Assembly (NCBI RefSeq): GCF_000315625.1
Contig: NW_005434495.1
Coordinates: 1-64,000, forward strand
Direction of reading: 5' to 3'
Length of the DNA stretch: 64,000 nt
Source: Guillardia theta CCMP2712
Lineage: Eukaryota; Cryptophyceae; Pyrenomonadales; Geminigeraceae
The position numbers and the translations under genes were made by a program. Of this stretch, positions 10,701 through 20,532 are shown in pieces. Numbering within the stretch: position 1 is the first letter of the stretch; every line of letters begins with the position of its first letter. The notes under the pieces were generated by a model. The model had not been told where the DNA came from, ran no database searches, and saw nothing but the letters and a program-made list of their open reading frames with translations.

Positions 10701-11560
10701 GTAGACTTCCGGACACAACCAAGTACCTTTGGATCTTTCTCCATCTTTGCAGAGCACAAAGCACCGAAGGCCTCAGGTGAAGGATTGAGCTTTGCAGAGA
10801 TCTCAAGCTGTGAAGTTTGTTGTGGAGCAAAATGAGCGACGGTCAGTAATCACAACAGGACAACCACAATCCACAAGCACAGAGTATCACCTGTTTGATA
10901 GCTTCGTTCAAGTCAGTATCCTATCATATCACATCTCTCACTGACAAGACAACACCAGTGATGCTTCACCTTCAAGGCAATACCATAGTTGTAATGCAAG
11001 ACAGGACAATCAGGTTCGATTGCCAGCGACTTCTTCAATGCTGCCATTGCTTCTTCGTTTCTCCCCCTTTCGCTGAATATCATGCCCAAAGCGCAGGAAA
11101 TGTACTCCTCTTCCCCTGCCTCCTCTGCCTGACATGTTTGAAGCAGATCGATGGCTTCGTCCCATCGACCGTTTTCCTTCAACTTCATCGCATCTCGAAA
11201 CATCTTGGCAACTTTGACGTTTCCATCACCCTTGCGCTCGTCTAGCTTGTTCTGAAGCATGGCATATCCTGCTCTTGTCCACTGACCATGTCTCGTTCGC
11301 TCCTCGTTCGGCACTATCTCCTCTCCCCAAACTCTTGGCTCCTCCATGACAATATCTCCTCGTCTTGCTTCCCCGCTTCTCGATTCGTGCTCTTTCGCAG
11401 CCCTCGCTCTCCCCGAGGAAGCAGCATTTTGTCGCAGCAGCAGGAGGATAGGCCAGTCCTCTTCTAGCTCGTCTTTCACAGCCCTCTCCTCCTCTCCTCC
11501 TCTCAGCTCTACATGCATCATCGCAAGCAGCAGCAGCATAAGGACCGCCCGACACACCAT
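7730..11560 (-). CDS. Secretory TPR-aspartyl/asparaginyl beta-hydroxylase
   Basis: Aspartyl/asparaginyl beta-hydroxylase is a 2-oxoglutarate/Fe(II) dioxygenase that hydroxylates Asp/Asn in EGF-like domains inside the ER. About 14 exons run from ATG 11560. An N-terminal signal peptide or anchor (MVCRAVLMLLLLAMMHVEL) is followed by TPR-like helices (EYISCALGMIFSERGRNEEA, HAEALECYRRA, VKLNPRLASSWLAIAEV). The C-terminal catalytic domain begins near LHYFPELEASPW and contains LEPGASTFPHWGKTN (first iron His and 2OG-region Asn), GLVCPAGTWIRV, GGLLFYDDSFEHAEWNNGS (second His), and LVLLFDSWHPDL. It ends in SHPSY at 7730. This matches the animal ASPH order (anchor, TPR, hydroxylase). Linker exons between 9.4 and 10.8 kb are less certain. 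Introns contain GGA and AGGAGC repeats. Confidence 0.82.
9231..9377. repeat. Purine-rich minisatellite (GGATGGAGCA, AGGAGCAGAAGAC)
   Basis: Tandem copies of GGATGGAGCA pass into copies of AGGAGCAGAAGAC and AGGAGC. The block lies in an intron of the beta-hydroxylase gene and is not coding. Confidence 0.85.
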
Positions 11561-12036
11561 GGCGCGTCCCGATAAATGTCCGATGGGAATCCCGTCTTGC
11601 AACCTAGTAAAAATAAGTTGACTCGCCGCCGGGGCCCGGCCGGGCCGGCTACGTACCGTAGTACCGGGCGCGCCTGTGGCCCGGGCCGTTCACAATGCAG
11701 CATCTGCACCTAAACCATTACACACTTTACTCAAAGTTAAGTGAAAAATCAGTACGAGGACAATCAGGATAGTCGAGGAGGCTTGACCCTGACACTGTCG
11801 CACAGGCCAAACGGCGAGAAGAGAAAAGACAGCGATCACTTAACGGCACACACACTACCGTTTACTACCACTGACTGGCTGAAACTTCACCGAACCGTTC
11901 AACTGAGGCCGCGGCAACGCGGCCCGGCATGCCATGATCGGGCCAGGCCCGGGCCCCGGCCGTGGCGGCCCGGCCCGGTCCTGGTATAAGGATTCAGGAG
12001 CAAGGTATGACGGATACATGCTGTACCGGGTGACTA
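11561..12036. promoter_or_regulatory. Divergent promoter with GC palindrome clusters and CTTTGAGTAAA box
   Basis: The region separates the beta-hydroxylase start (minus, 11560) from the IPK-C2 start (plus, 12037). It holds two clusters of CCGGGCC/GGCCCGG palindromes (about 11630-11692 and 11920-11982). The first is next to TACGTACCGTAGTACCGG. Between them, 11726-11744 reads, on the minus strand, TCACTTAACTTTGAGTAAA. The 16-nt core CTTAACTTTGAGTAAA recurs exactly near 57767. The role as promoter is inferred from position and recurrence. Confidence 0.6.
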
Positions 12037-13848
12037 ATGTTTTTTACTGCCTTATCCTCGATGAGCGGAATGAAGGGAAGGGCCATGGGAGTGAGCGGAG
12101 GGACGGCAAGCCTCTTCGAAGTCCTTGATGGAAAGGAAACGAAAGATGGCGAAAGATCCCGCTGGATCGGCAAAGACATATCGCATGCTGTCGATGAGGT
12201 CGGGTTCTACGAGAAAGCTCAGGCAATGAAGGACCAGCCGGGCTGGGGAGTGTTGAGGTGTGGAGATGCTCTGCTTGCTCTCTGACATGATCTCACCATG
12301 TTGCAGTTACACCTTTGAATCACTCGGAGTTCAAGACCTCCCTTGCACCAGCAGCGATGGCAGCGAGGACCTCGGAACAAAGAAGCTCCTGATCCTGCAC
12401 AACCTCCACCACAGGATGAAGAAACTGCGCATGCAGGATGTCAAGATCGGGAAGTACACGGCAGATGCCGACTGGATGGGAAAGTCGAAGACGGCGGCTT
12501 TCAGGAACAACATCGTGGATGACATCACCAACAGCGGGAAAGAAGGATACCGTTTGGAAGGGTTTGACTCCATGCCTTCGTCTCTGGAAACGCTTGATCC
12601 CTCCCTTGAGATGGGCAAGACGAGCTCTCCTGAGAAGGAGAAGAAGAAAATCAGACGCCTGCAGTTCCAACGGCTCTCGGCAGAGAAGTTCCTCAACTTT
12701 CTCCTTGACCTGGCCGACGTGGAAGAGGTTGTCGATGCTTCTACCTCATGTTGGCGCGTGAAGCTGATCGCTGTTGTGTTGCAGAGATCGATTGAGGTCA
12801 CGCTGTCTCGAGAAGAATTTGCCGAGGCAGTCTTGCGGAACATCTTGAAACAGATGTCAGACCTCTGCAGGTATTTCGAGCAGGTCCCGGTCCCTCAGAA
12901 ATGGATCGGATCGTCGGTGGCGCTGGGTTTTGACGTGTTCCAACTCCCGACCAGAGATGAATCTGGTCTGAGGGAGATGATAAAAGTCATCGTCAACATC
13001 TTTGATTGGGGACGTAGCGAGCTCCTTCAGGTGAATCGAGCTGCATGCTTCTAGCAAAGACTCTCTCTGTCCACTAGTTGATTACTCTGTTCCGATGTTG
13101 ACGAGGTATTCAGGAGAGTGAGTTCAACGCCCTTAGCCAGAAGGATCAGCAAGACCGGAGAGAATTTTGGTCTCATTACAAAGCTGGGATATATCGTCTG
13201 TACTACGAGCTTGCAAGGATCTATCAAAACAGATACACGTCTACGGCATTGCAACATCTTCGGATTGTTGTGAGCGATTACGACGCGATGTCCAACGACG
13301 ACGCGATTGGAGAATGCGTGATCAGCATGAAGGAGACAGGCGGAATGATTGAGGTCCCGCTCGTCACAGGAAAGAAGCTCCTGACCGTGAAAGGCGAGCA
13401 GTCCAAGATCTCGGTCAAGATCGAGAAGAGAACATACCCGCCTGTGGCGGGCAAGGGCAGCAGGTTTGCATCCGGATGGCTGGTCACGATTGGAGGCATC
13501 AACGTCATTCCAAACGAGGACAGGATGCGTGGGATGCTCGACTCGTCTGTGAATCACAGCGATCCCTTCCTCATCGTCGAGGCTCTGGAGCAGGCGGACA
13601 GCAGCCAGCGCGTGTCTTTCCGTCGGTCTCGGTGCATCATGAACAACGATCGCCCCACTTGGAACGAAGTTTTCGAGTTTCCAGAGGCTCGGTCGGACGC
13701 AGAGCTGAACTTCTTCAGGAGCTGCGGAATTCCTAAGGACCCTTCCTCTCTCTCTGCCGCTGAGATCAGCAGTTTCTTCCCCCTGAAGAAGGAGGACGTA
13801 GCTGAAGGATTCCGACGATTTCTCGCTTGCGCGGATCTCAAGTATTGA
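12037..13848 (+). CDS. Inositol polyphosphate kinase-like domain fused to C2 modules (559 aa)
   Basis: IPK-family enzymes phosphorylate inositol phosphates such as IP3. Three exons (12037-12257, 12307-13030, 13114-13848) join in frame to 559 residues. The kinase part shows LRMQDVKIGKY near residue 117, matching the family motif PxxxDxKxG except for Leu at the Pro position, then SSVALGFD near 276 (SSLL equivalent) and IFDWGRS near 305 (metal-binding IDF equivalent). C2-like elements follow: LRIVVSDYDAMSNDD near 364 (an Asp-rich calcium loop) and a second segment from about 437 with GWLVTIGGINVIP, SDPFLIVEA and RPTWNEVFEF. C2 domains bind membranes, often with Ca2+, so the fusion suggests kinase recruitment to membranes; this is inference. 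The first C2-like part looks incomplete. No targeting peptide is seen. Confidence 0.72.
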
Positions 13849-14195
13849 GGGGTCCCAGTCAGCTGAACTGTATGGAATCACTATCTTCCAGCGCAGCCAC
13901 CGACTGGCCCTGAGAATGGACTGACCTGTTGCTGGTTCGCTGGGTCCAACTTAATTTTCCGTATGTCTATGGTGAGCTTCATGTTGTTTTTGTTTTCATG
14001 TTGCGATAAAGCATGTCATGTATCATCCGTTGCCGGGCGGTCATGGGGCCATGATGGACCGGGCGGTCGCTCACACCCAAGTAGCGGCATCAGTACCACT
14101 ACGGTATGTGATCGGGGTGTGATCGGACCACCGCGCCCGGGAGCCGGGCAGCTGCGGCCCGGCAGTGCCCAACATTGCTCGCTCCGCTCGGGTGA
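13849..14195. other. Intergenic region with GGGCGG/CCGGGC patches
   Basis: No gene is seen here. The stretch contains CGGGCGGTC patches and, near 14097-14165, a TACGGTATG motif followed by CCGCGCCCGGGAGCCGGGC, a weaker version of the GC-rich clusters found in the promoters. Confidence 0.5.
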
Positions 14196-14687
14196 TCAAT
14201 GTGTTACCTCGTCCGCACAGCACTTCCATGCTTCCTCGAGACGCGGCCTGAGCTTGGTCTTGACGTCGACTTGATCAGCACTATGAACCGAGACCGAGAC
14301 TGCCGTTGACGGCGACGAAACTGCCGCAGCTAAGCCCGAAGACCCTGTACGGAGATATTTCCTCGTAATCCAAGAAACCGTGAAGACAACTCCGAGCTCG
14401 GAGAAGCCAGCTGCGGGGAGCTCCAGCCCAGAGCTATAGCATGTAGGAGATTGACAGGCCCCCTGGGGACAAAGTTACCGGGCCTGCCTCGAGGAGCAAG
14501 CTCTGCGTTTGCTCATCTTACTCAACCATCCTTTCAAGATTACAAGCACAGAGCGTCCTCACTACCCCGACAGCTTGCCGCACACGCGGCAGTGCCAGCC
14601 GCTGGTACTCACCTTGACAGTGTCAAAGATCAAGTAGGCTGCCCTTCCGAATCTCTCCGCGCTACCCTCCATGTCATCCCCGCGCAT
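14196..14687 (-). CDS. Uncertain small gene, unrecognised
   Basis: Two segments look coding on the minus strand. An exon starting ATG 14687 reads MRGDDMEGSAERFGRAAYLIF and ends at a good donor (AAG|gtgagt). A downstream frame ends at 14196 and includes FSELGVVFTVSWITRKYL followed by a polar tail (KTKLRPRLEEAWKCC). The hydrophobic helices suggest a small membrane protein, perhaps organellar. I could not join the two segments with ordinary introns, so the structure is a guess, and I do not recognise the family. Confidence 0.3.
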
Positions 14688-15266
14688 CGTCGATGCCCCC
14701 CTGCAACTCACCAGCTCCTAGCTGCACCTTCCCTCGCCTCCTCAGCCCAGCCTCGGCTCCCCCATAGCCTGCTCCTCCTCCGACCCGGTAACCAGACCCT
14801 TCTTACCCCTCATGTCGAGAAAGCACAACTTCGGAAGGCTTGCGTCGTCGTCCTCCCCGTTCCAGGCGGGCCCTGGCATAGATCAATCTGAAAGCGTGCT
14901 TCTCCAAAACCTCCGCGCAGCCGCGAGTCACTCATAGAGATAAATCTCTGTCTCCTTGCATCGAGCCTCGGAGACCAGCGCTGGTCCGGGAGTCCTCCGA
15001 CTATCCTCAGTACAATCCGCTTGGGCGGTGGAGGTCGCTGAGCTCCCGGCCCACGCCGATCATCGGACTCTGTGAGCCAGCCCGGACTCGACCGACACTC
15101 CTAGGCTACTGAGCCGCAGTTTCCGAGGCCCGGGCCGGGCCGGGTATATCGAGTGACTGTGTGGGCCTGCGCATTTGAGTATCTAGTGAAGTAGTAAGGG
15201 CAGTAATATTTCTACCTAATCATCCGATCGCAAACTTCCACGGCCAGGGACGGGAGGAACTGCAGC
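14688..15266. promoter_or_regulatory. Intergenic region upstream of prolyl-tRNA synthetase
   Basis: There is no convincing gene. A GC-rich palindrome run (GGCCCGGGCCGGGCCGGG) lies at about 15129-15146, some 120 nt upstream of the synthetase ATG, followed by an AT-richer stretch with TTTGAGTAT. This resembles the arrangement in the other promoters listed. Confidence 0.45.
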
Positions 15267-16961
15267 ATGCACGGGATGCGGGCCGTTGCGCTGTTGTTGG
15301 GGTTGATGGCGGTAGGAAGCAGCAGTAGCAGCAGAGGAGGACGTGCAGAGTCAGGCGTCAGGGAGAGAGCCGGCTACAGGCCTTGGTCGAGACGTCAGAG
15401 CAAGAGTCTCCTACTGCCCCTTCGTGGCGGGGGAGGAGCGAAGAAGAATGCTAAGGGAGGGAGCATGATGCATAGGAAGGCAGAGAACTTCTCTTCTTGG
15501 TATTCAGAAGTCCTTCTCAAGGCTGAGCTGATAGATTACTACGACATCAGCGGCTGCTACATCCTCAGGCCATGGGCGTTCTCGATGTGGGAGGTGGTGC
15601 AGCAAGACCTGGACAAGCGGATCAAGAGCATGGGCGTGAAGAACTGCTACTTCCCCTTGTTCGTCTCTGAGGGAGCTCTCAATGCCGAGAAAGAGCATGT
15701 CGAAGGCTTCACCCCGGAGGTTGCCTGGGTGACGAGAAGCGGGTCCTCCAACCTCACGAGCCCAATCGCGATCCGCCCCACCAGCGAGACAGTGATCTAC
15801 CCGTACATGAGCAAGTGGATCCGGTCCCATCGGGACCTCCCTCTCAAGATCAACCAGTGGTGCAACGTCATCCGCTGGGAGTTCAAGCACCCCACCCCTT
15901 TCCTGCGCACTCGCGAATTCCTATGGCAGGAGGGGCACACGGCGCACGAGAAAGAGGAAGCAGCCCGAGCAGAAGTGCTGGAGGTGCTGGACATGTATGC
16001 TGACGTGTACAAAGATCTTCTCGCCGTCCCTGTGATCAAGGGGGAGAAGACGAGGAGGGAGAAGTTCGCAGGAGCAGACTACACCATGTCGACCGAGGCG
16101 TTCATACCCGCGACCGGCCGAGGAATCCAGGCCGCCACCTCCCATGGCCTCGGGCAGAATTTCGCCAAGATCTTCAAGATTGAGTTTGAGAACGAGAGCA
16201 GCCAGAAGTGTCAAGTGTGGCAGAACTGCTGGGGATTCACAACAAGAAGCCTCGGCATCATGATCATGCTGCATGGCGACGACCAGGGGCTGGTCATCCC
16301 TCCCCGAGTGGCGCCAGTGCAGGTAGTGCTAATCCCGATCATGCAGGAAGACTGCAATGCGGAGCAGATGAAGTCAGACCTGGTGAGGATGGAGGAGGAG
16401 CTCAAGAGCAGGAGCGTGAGGACCGTCATCGACGACTCGTCGTCTCGCACCCCTGGTTGGAAGTACAATCACTGGGAAATGAAGGGGGTGCCTTTGCGGC
16501 TCGAGTATGGGCCCAAGGACATGCAGGCAGGATCAGTTCGTCTGGTGCGACGAGACAACAGAGCCAAGTTCGACGTGTCGGTAGAGCAGCTGGGGGAGCA
16601 GGTGGAGAAAATACTACAGGACATCCAACAGAGCCTGTACGAGAGCGCGCTCAGGGTCCAAGAGGAGCAAACGAGGAAAGTCACGGGATTGGAGGAGTTC
16701 ATGGAAGCGATCGGCAAGGGAATGATGGCTGTTGCTCCTTCCTGCAACCGAGAGGCTTGTGAGGAGGCTGTGGTTGAGAAGAGCAAGGGGCCAGCGCGAG
16801 GCTCTCCAAGCCATGAGGAGGAGCAGGAAACAGACGCAATGCTGGGGAGCTTGAAGGCGCTATGCATACCCTCCCAGCAAGACGAAGTGGCTGAGGGCAC
16901 TAGATGCTTTGCCTGCGATCAACCGGCGACTTGCCATATCTTGTGGGGGAAAAGCTACTAA
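15267..16961 (+). CDS. Prolyl-tRNA synthetase, eukaryotic/archaeal type, with N-terminal leader
   Basis: This class II aminoacyl-tRNA synthetase charges tRNA-Pro. It is one uninterrupted 564-codon exon in an otherwise intron-dense region. Residues 1-70 form a leader (MRAVALLLGLMAVGSSSSS, then Arg/Ser-rich, ending LRGGGGAKK) that suggests import into an organelle, most likely the plastid. The catalytic core starts at FSSWYSEVLLKAELIDYY and shows IAIRPTSETVIYPYMSKW, INQWCNVIRWEFKHPTPF, FLRTREFLWQEGHTAH and the motif 3 region GLVIPPRVAPVQVVLIPI. The C-terminal domain carries a zinc-binding type Cys set (CNREACEE, RCFACDQPATC) and ends in Tyr (WGKSY), typical of the eukaryote/archaeal type rather than the bacterial type with an editing insertion. 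It has its own GC-rich promoter cluster. Confidence 0.93.
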   Translation: MHGMRAVALLLGLMAVGSSSSSRGGRAESGVRERAGYRPWSRRQSKSLLLPLRGGGGAKKNAKGGSMMHRKAENFSSWYSEVLLKAELIDYYDISGCYILRPWAFSMWEVVQQDLDKRIKSMGVKNCYFPLFVSEGALNAEKEHVEGFTPEVAWVTRSGSSNLTSPIAIRPTSETVIYPYMSKWIRSHRDLPLKINQWCNVIRWEFKHPTPFLRTREFLWQEGHTAHEKEEAARAEVLEVLDMYADVYKDLLAVPVIKGEKTRREKFAGADYTMSTEAFIPATGRGIQAATSHGLGQNFAKIFKIEFENESSQKCQVWQNCWGFTTRSLGIMIMLHGDDQGLVIPPRVAPVQVVLIPIMQEDCNAEQMKSDLVRMEEELKSRSVRTVIDDSSSRTPGWKYNHWEMKGVPLRLEYGPKDMQAGSVRLVRRDNRAKFDVSVEQLGEQVEKILQDIQQSLYESALRVQEEQTRKVTGLEEFMEAIGKGMMAVAPSCNREACEEAVVEKSKGPARGSPSHEEEQETDAMLGSLKALCIPSQQDEVAEGTRCFACDQPATCHILWGKSY

Positions 16962-17089
16962 CTGGCTAGAGCAAAGGACTAGCACCAAGTCTTTCCCTCC
17001 TCGCTCTCTGCTTCTCGCTCGCCTGCACTCTCTGAGATCGTGATCTTACGAACAAGACTTGTCAGCCAACAGGAAATGTACAGGAGGGA

Positions 17090-17770
17090 TCATTGCTCAC
17101 CTTGCTGCTCGCAGAATTCCATCAAGAGTTTCCACCACAACATGTCAGAGGGGCGATGGCGCAAAGTTGCATCTCACCTCAACCACTTGTTGGTGAGGAG
17201 GAGCAGGTCTTCTCCGACGGCATCCTGGCCCCCGATTCTCACGAGCTGCTGGAGGACAAGAGCAGGATCTCACCTCCTGCATGTCTTGCACGTAAATCCT
17301 GAGAATCTTCGAGCGAGGAAAATGTGAATAGGCTGCTGAAATCTTGCTGGTTGAGATGGACTCAAAGAGGTCTTGTAGGAGCTGAGAAACAACTCTGTCA
17401 ACGTCTTGCGATGGGACCATCGAACCATGTTGGAGCTACCATGAAGAGCAGCTCCTCTTGGTCGATCGTGTTCTTCTCCGTGTTGTTGGCAGAATCTCCA
17501 AACTGCCAGCCATTCATCACCCATGATGCTTCAAACCCAATCATAGCTCACAAACTCATCGTCGCTCCAGCTTCCCTGTTGACCTTCATCTTCCTTCTCC
17601 TCTTCCTCGAATTGCAGCTCGGTTGCCCTACCGCCATGTCATTCACATCTCTCTGACCGAGTCCTTCATACCTGTTCATCATGATGCGAAAGCATTTGGT
17701 CCTCCACCTCATGCTCGTCTCTTCGTTCCACCCTTCGAGCAGGTCAAGGATCATCATTTCTTTCTCCACC
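17090..17770 (-). CDS. Unrecognised multi-exon gene, structure uncertain
   Basis: Several minus-strand segments look coding and have plausible splice sites: MMILDLLEGWNEETSM followed by RWRTKCFRIMMNR near 17.7 kb, FGDSANNTEKNTIDQEELLF near 17.48 kb, VDRVVSQLLQDLFESIS and HFPRSKILRIYVQDMQE near 17.3-17.4 kb, and DAVGEDLLLLTNKWL near 17.2 kb. They are amphipathic and soluble in character. I do not recognise the family, could not fix every exon junction, and did not find the stop. Confidence 0.35.
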
Positions 17771-17831
17771 GTCAGCTTTCGAGCAGGGATTAGAGGATTG
17801 TTTGATCAAGTTAGAGCAGCACACCAGGAAC

Positions 17832-18505
17832 TTCAAGAGCTGAGGAACGGTATAGCCGAAGGCTGTGACGGAGCTGGTGGATAGCTGCAGACTTGAGAGG
17901 GAGCAGGTAGTCATAGTTGTTGAGGAACAAACAGCAAGCATACCTCTGATTCGCATCCTCCCTCATCTCCTCCTTCTTCTCCATGATCTTCTTCATCAAC
18001 CGCTCCCGCTGCTGCTCCTTCTCAACAACCTCAACACCATTGCGAAAGGACCCTGCTGGGACAGCACGCTTCTTTGACTCGCCACTGTAACTCTGCAAGG
18101 GTGCGTTTGCAAGCCAGTCAAATATTCCTTTGTAGCATCTGGAGAGGGTCACGCCATGGCATACATCCGTCCTCCTCCTTCACCTCCCGTCCTTCATGTC
18201 AAAGATCCCGACCCCATTCTGCATGATGTATCCTACCTGCAGCAGTGTCAAAGGGCCAACAGGAGAGTCTCGACCCTCCTCCTCCTGCTCGTCACCTTGT
18301 AGAATCCCCGCATTTTCCGCGAGACGAATGTGACAGTGCCTAGTGGGTGAGGAGAGGCGGGAAAGTCTTTCATCCTCGCGACTTCGGCCCGTGGGGGCAC
18401 CACGGATCCTCCTCGCGGCTTGATCGTTGCGATGACGTCAGCGCTGCATCTTGAAGATCCTCCGGCCACCGCAAGACTTGTCAAGTGCCTCTCCTGATGG
18501 ATCAA
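17832..18505 (-). CDS. Unrecognised protein with a charged C-terminal helix
   Basis: Four exons splice in frame on the minus strand and end at TGA 17832. The predicted product has a basic, Gly/Pro-containing start (ATIKPRGGSVVPPRAEVAR), then TFVSRKMRGFYK, VGYIMQNGVGIFDMKDGR, YKGIFDWLANAPLQSYSG, a charged helix (EKEQQRERLMKKIMEKKEEM) and a Pro-rich tail (SYPPAPSQPSAIPFLSS). Introns are about 45-60 nt. The true start was not found: the frame runs upstream into a TC-rich tract, and an acidic stretch (VDEDEGDDGYEGDE) near 18.8 kb could be an earlier exon. No family was recognised. Confidence 0.45.
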
Positions 18506-19472
18506 ATTCGGTGACTCCTTTCCTCTCCAGCCCCCCTCTTCTCTATCCCTCCCTCCCCCTCTCAGGCCCGATGGCTATGGTGACTCGCCCGGCCTCCCTT
18601 CCCTCCACTCCTGCTCTGTCTCCCACTTCACTCTCTGTCACTCTCACCCCCCTCATCAATCATCTCTGATCTATCCTTCATTCTTCCCCTCTCCTCCTCC
18701 TCCTCCTCCTCCTCCTCCTCCCTGCGCCCACCCGTCCCCTCCCTCATGCTTCGCCCATCTAGTCAACGTGACTCCGACGTGACTCTCAACTTGGAGCCTC
18801 ATCGCCCTCGTACCCATCATCACCCTCATCCTCATCAACGGACGGTGACCGCCAAGTCAAATTGCTGTTGGATTTTGGAGGAGGACCCATGGGAGAAGAG
18901 AGGAGGAGGGGAGGGGAGAGGAGAAGAGAGGAGAGGAGGAAGAAAAGATTAGGGAGAAGCATACAAAGCTGAGAGGAGGCGAACGTCAAGTGAGAATTGA
19001 AAAAGCGAAAGGAGAGAGTGAAGTAGAGGAGGGGAAATGTTCACTCAGGGAGAAAAATGGAGGAGAAGGAGGGAGGGACAATGCAATGGAGAAGTGAGCC
19101 GAGGAGAGAAGAGGAGAACAAGAGCGAGGGGAGGATGAGAGAACGAAAGGGTGATAGAGGAAATGGTGGAGTTTTTGGGGGAGTAGATGCGAGGAAGGAT
19201 GACGGGAATGAGAGGAGAGAGTGGGATCTATCAGAGAGAAGGAGAAGGAGAGAAGGAAGGAGAACAAGTGAGGCGGAGAGGTAGGAAGGCGAAGAGGAGG
19301 AAGATGGGGAGAGACGAGGATAAAGCAATGAGGAAGGGAGCAGAACAGAGAGTGGAAGAGGGGCGGGCTTAGAAGGCGATTGGGTTGTATTGGAGGAGGG
19401 GAGGGAAGGAAAGTCCTTTGAATTTCGTCTTACGTCGACTCTTTACAGTCTTTGGAAGGTTGTTAATTTGGC
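18506..19472. other. Low-complexity intergenic region (TCC then GA-rich)
   Basis: A pyrimidine-rich part with a (TCC)n tract (about 18690-18722) is followed by a long purine-rich part (about 18885-19410). Open frames on both strands are compositional. Apart from the possible acidic exon near 18.8 kb, no gene is supported. Confidence 0.6.
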
Positions 19473-20351
19473 ATGATGGAGTCAGCTCAGAGCAGATCAG
19501 CACCCATGCCAACAAACATATGGGAAAGTAGTTTTCGGCAATCCACAGAGTGATGTTGACAGTTGTCGCATATCACGAAGATGCTAACTCTATCTACAGT
19601 GAAACTGGAATGCCTGCCATGACAAACATCATGAGCCATAGGTTTCTGACAGGGGACCGTCTTGATGACAACTATCAGCCCCACACCAAAGTCCTCAAGA
19701 CGGTCAGAAATGGCCAACAGCTGTTCGAAGGAAAGACGACGATGATCGAATCTTTGATCCAGAACAGATTTGTCTCAGAAATCAACGCAAGATTCGGTAC
19801 AAGAAATGCCCCTAAAGTATTCCAATCGTTGGACGAGACCGGAATTCCTATCATAGAGAGCACGATCAAAGGGAGATGGATATTTCAGGGGTCAAAGAAA
19901 AAACCTCTCACTGATTCAAGGCAATCCAAGGATTTCATCTCAAAAAATAAGGTTCACTATTTTCAGCTTTCGCTGCTGCTTCTCTTTCTCAAATTGCTGC
20001 TGCTGTTTATCCTTTTCCTCCCCCCCTTCCCCCTCCTCCTCCTCCTCCTCCTCCTCCTGGTCTTCTTCCACCTCATATACATCGTTGACATCTTTTCAGT
20101 TGCTGATCTCGACGTACTCAAGACGTTCTACTGCCTCTACTGCCTCTACCATGCCTCCTCGTCCTCATAGTGTAATCGGCCTGACGCCTTCGAACATCCC
20201 TCCGTTGCCGGGCAGGAAACTGTACCTCGACGGGGAGCTGAGGATTCCCAAGACTGCGCACGAGAAAGCTCTGTATGTAGCGAGCGAGCATGCGAGGGGC
20301 GAGAGATTTCAGCGCGAAAAACCGAAAAGCACGAGTAAGTACCTTCGTTAG
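19473..20351 (+). CDS. Orphan protein of 231 aa
   Basis: Three exons (19473-19527, 19563-19951, 20100-20351) give 232 codons including TAG; introns are 35 and 148 nt. The product is soluble and hydrophilic. Notable stretches are AYHEDANSIYSETGMPAM, HRFLTGDRLDDNYQPHT, FEGKTTMIESLIQNRF, IPIIESTIKGRWIFQG, then a Ser/Thr-rich link and a proline-rich C-terminal part (LTPSNIPPLPGRKLYLDG, ELRIPKTAHEKALYVAS). It has no signal peptide or membrane helix. I do not recognise it. The second intron contains a CTC-rich tract. A shorter reading starting at a Met in exon 3 is possible. Confidence 0.6.
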
Positions 20352-20532
20352 CGCAGAGATACTAGTAACGGAGCGTGTGCCATGGCGGACTGGGCGATGA
20401 GGAAGTGAAAGAACAGGAAAGGGGAGGGCAGGGCTGAGACAGGTAGCACGTTGCCGGTGTGGTGTGAGTTTGAAACACAGAAGAAAACAACAAGAAAAAA
20501 TTCATTTCGACAAAAAGAGAGATTTTCATAGC

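Noticed and set aside
14451-14891. 146-codon plus-strand open frame
   Set aside because: It has no recognisable features and overlaps the more credible minus-strand exon AERFGRAAYLIF with a good donor site.
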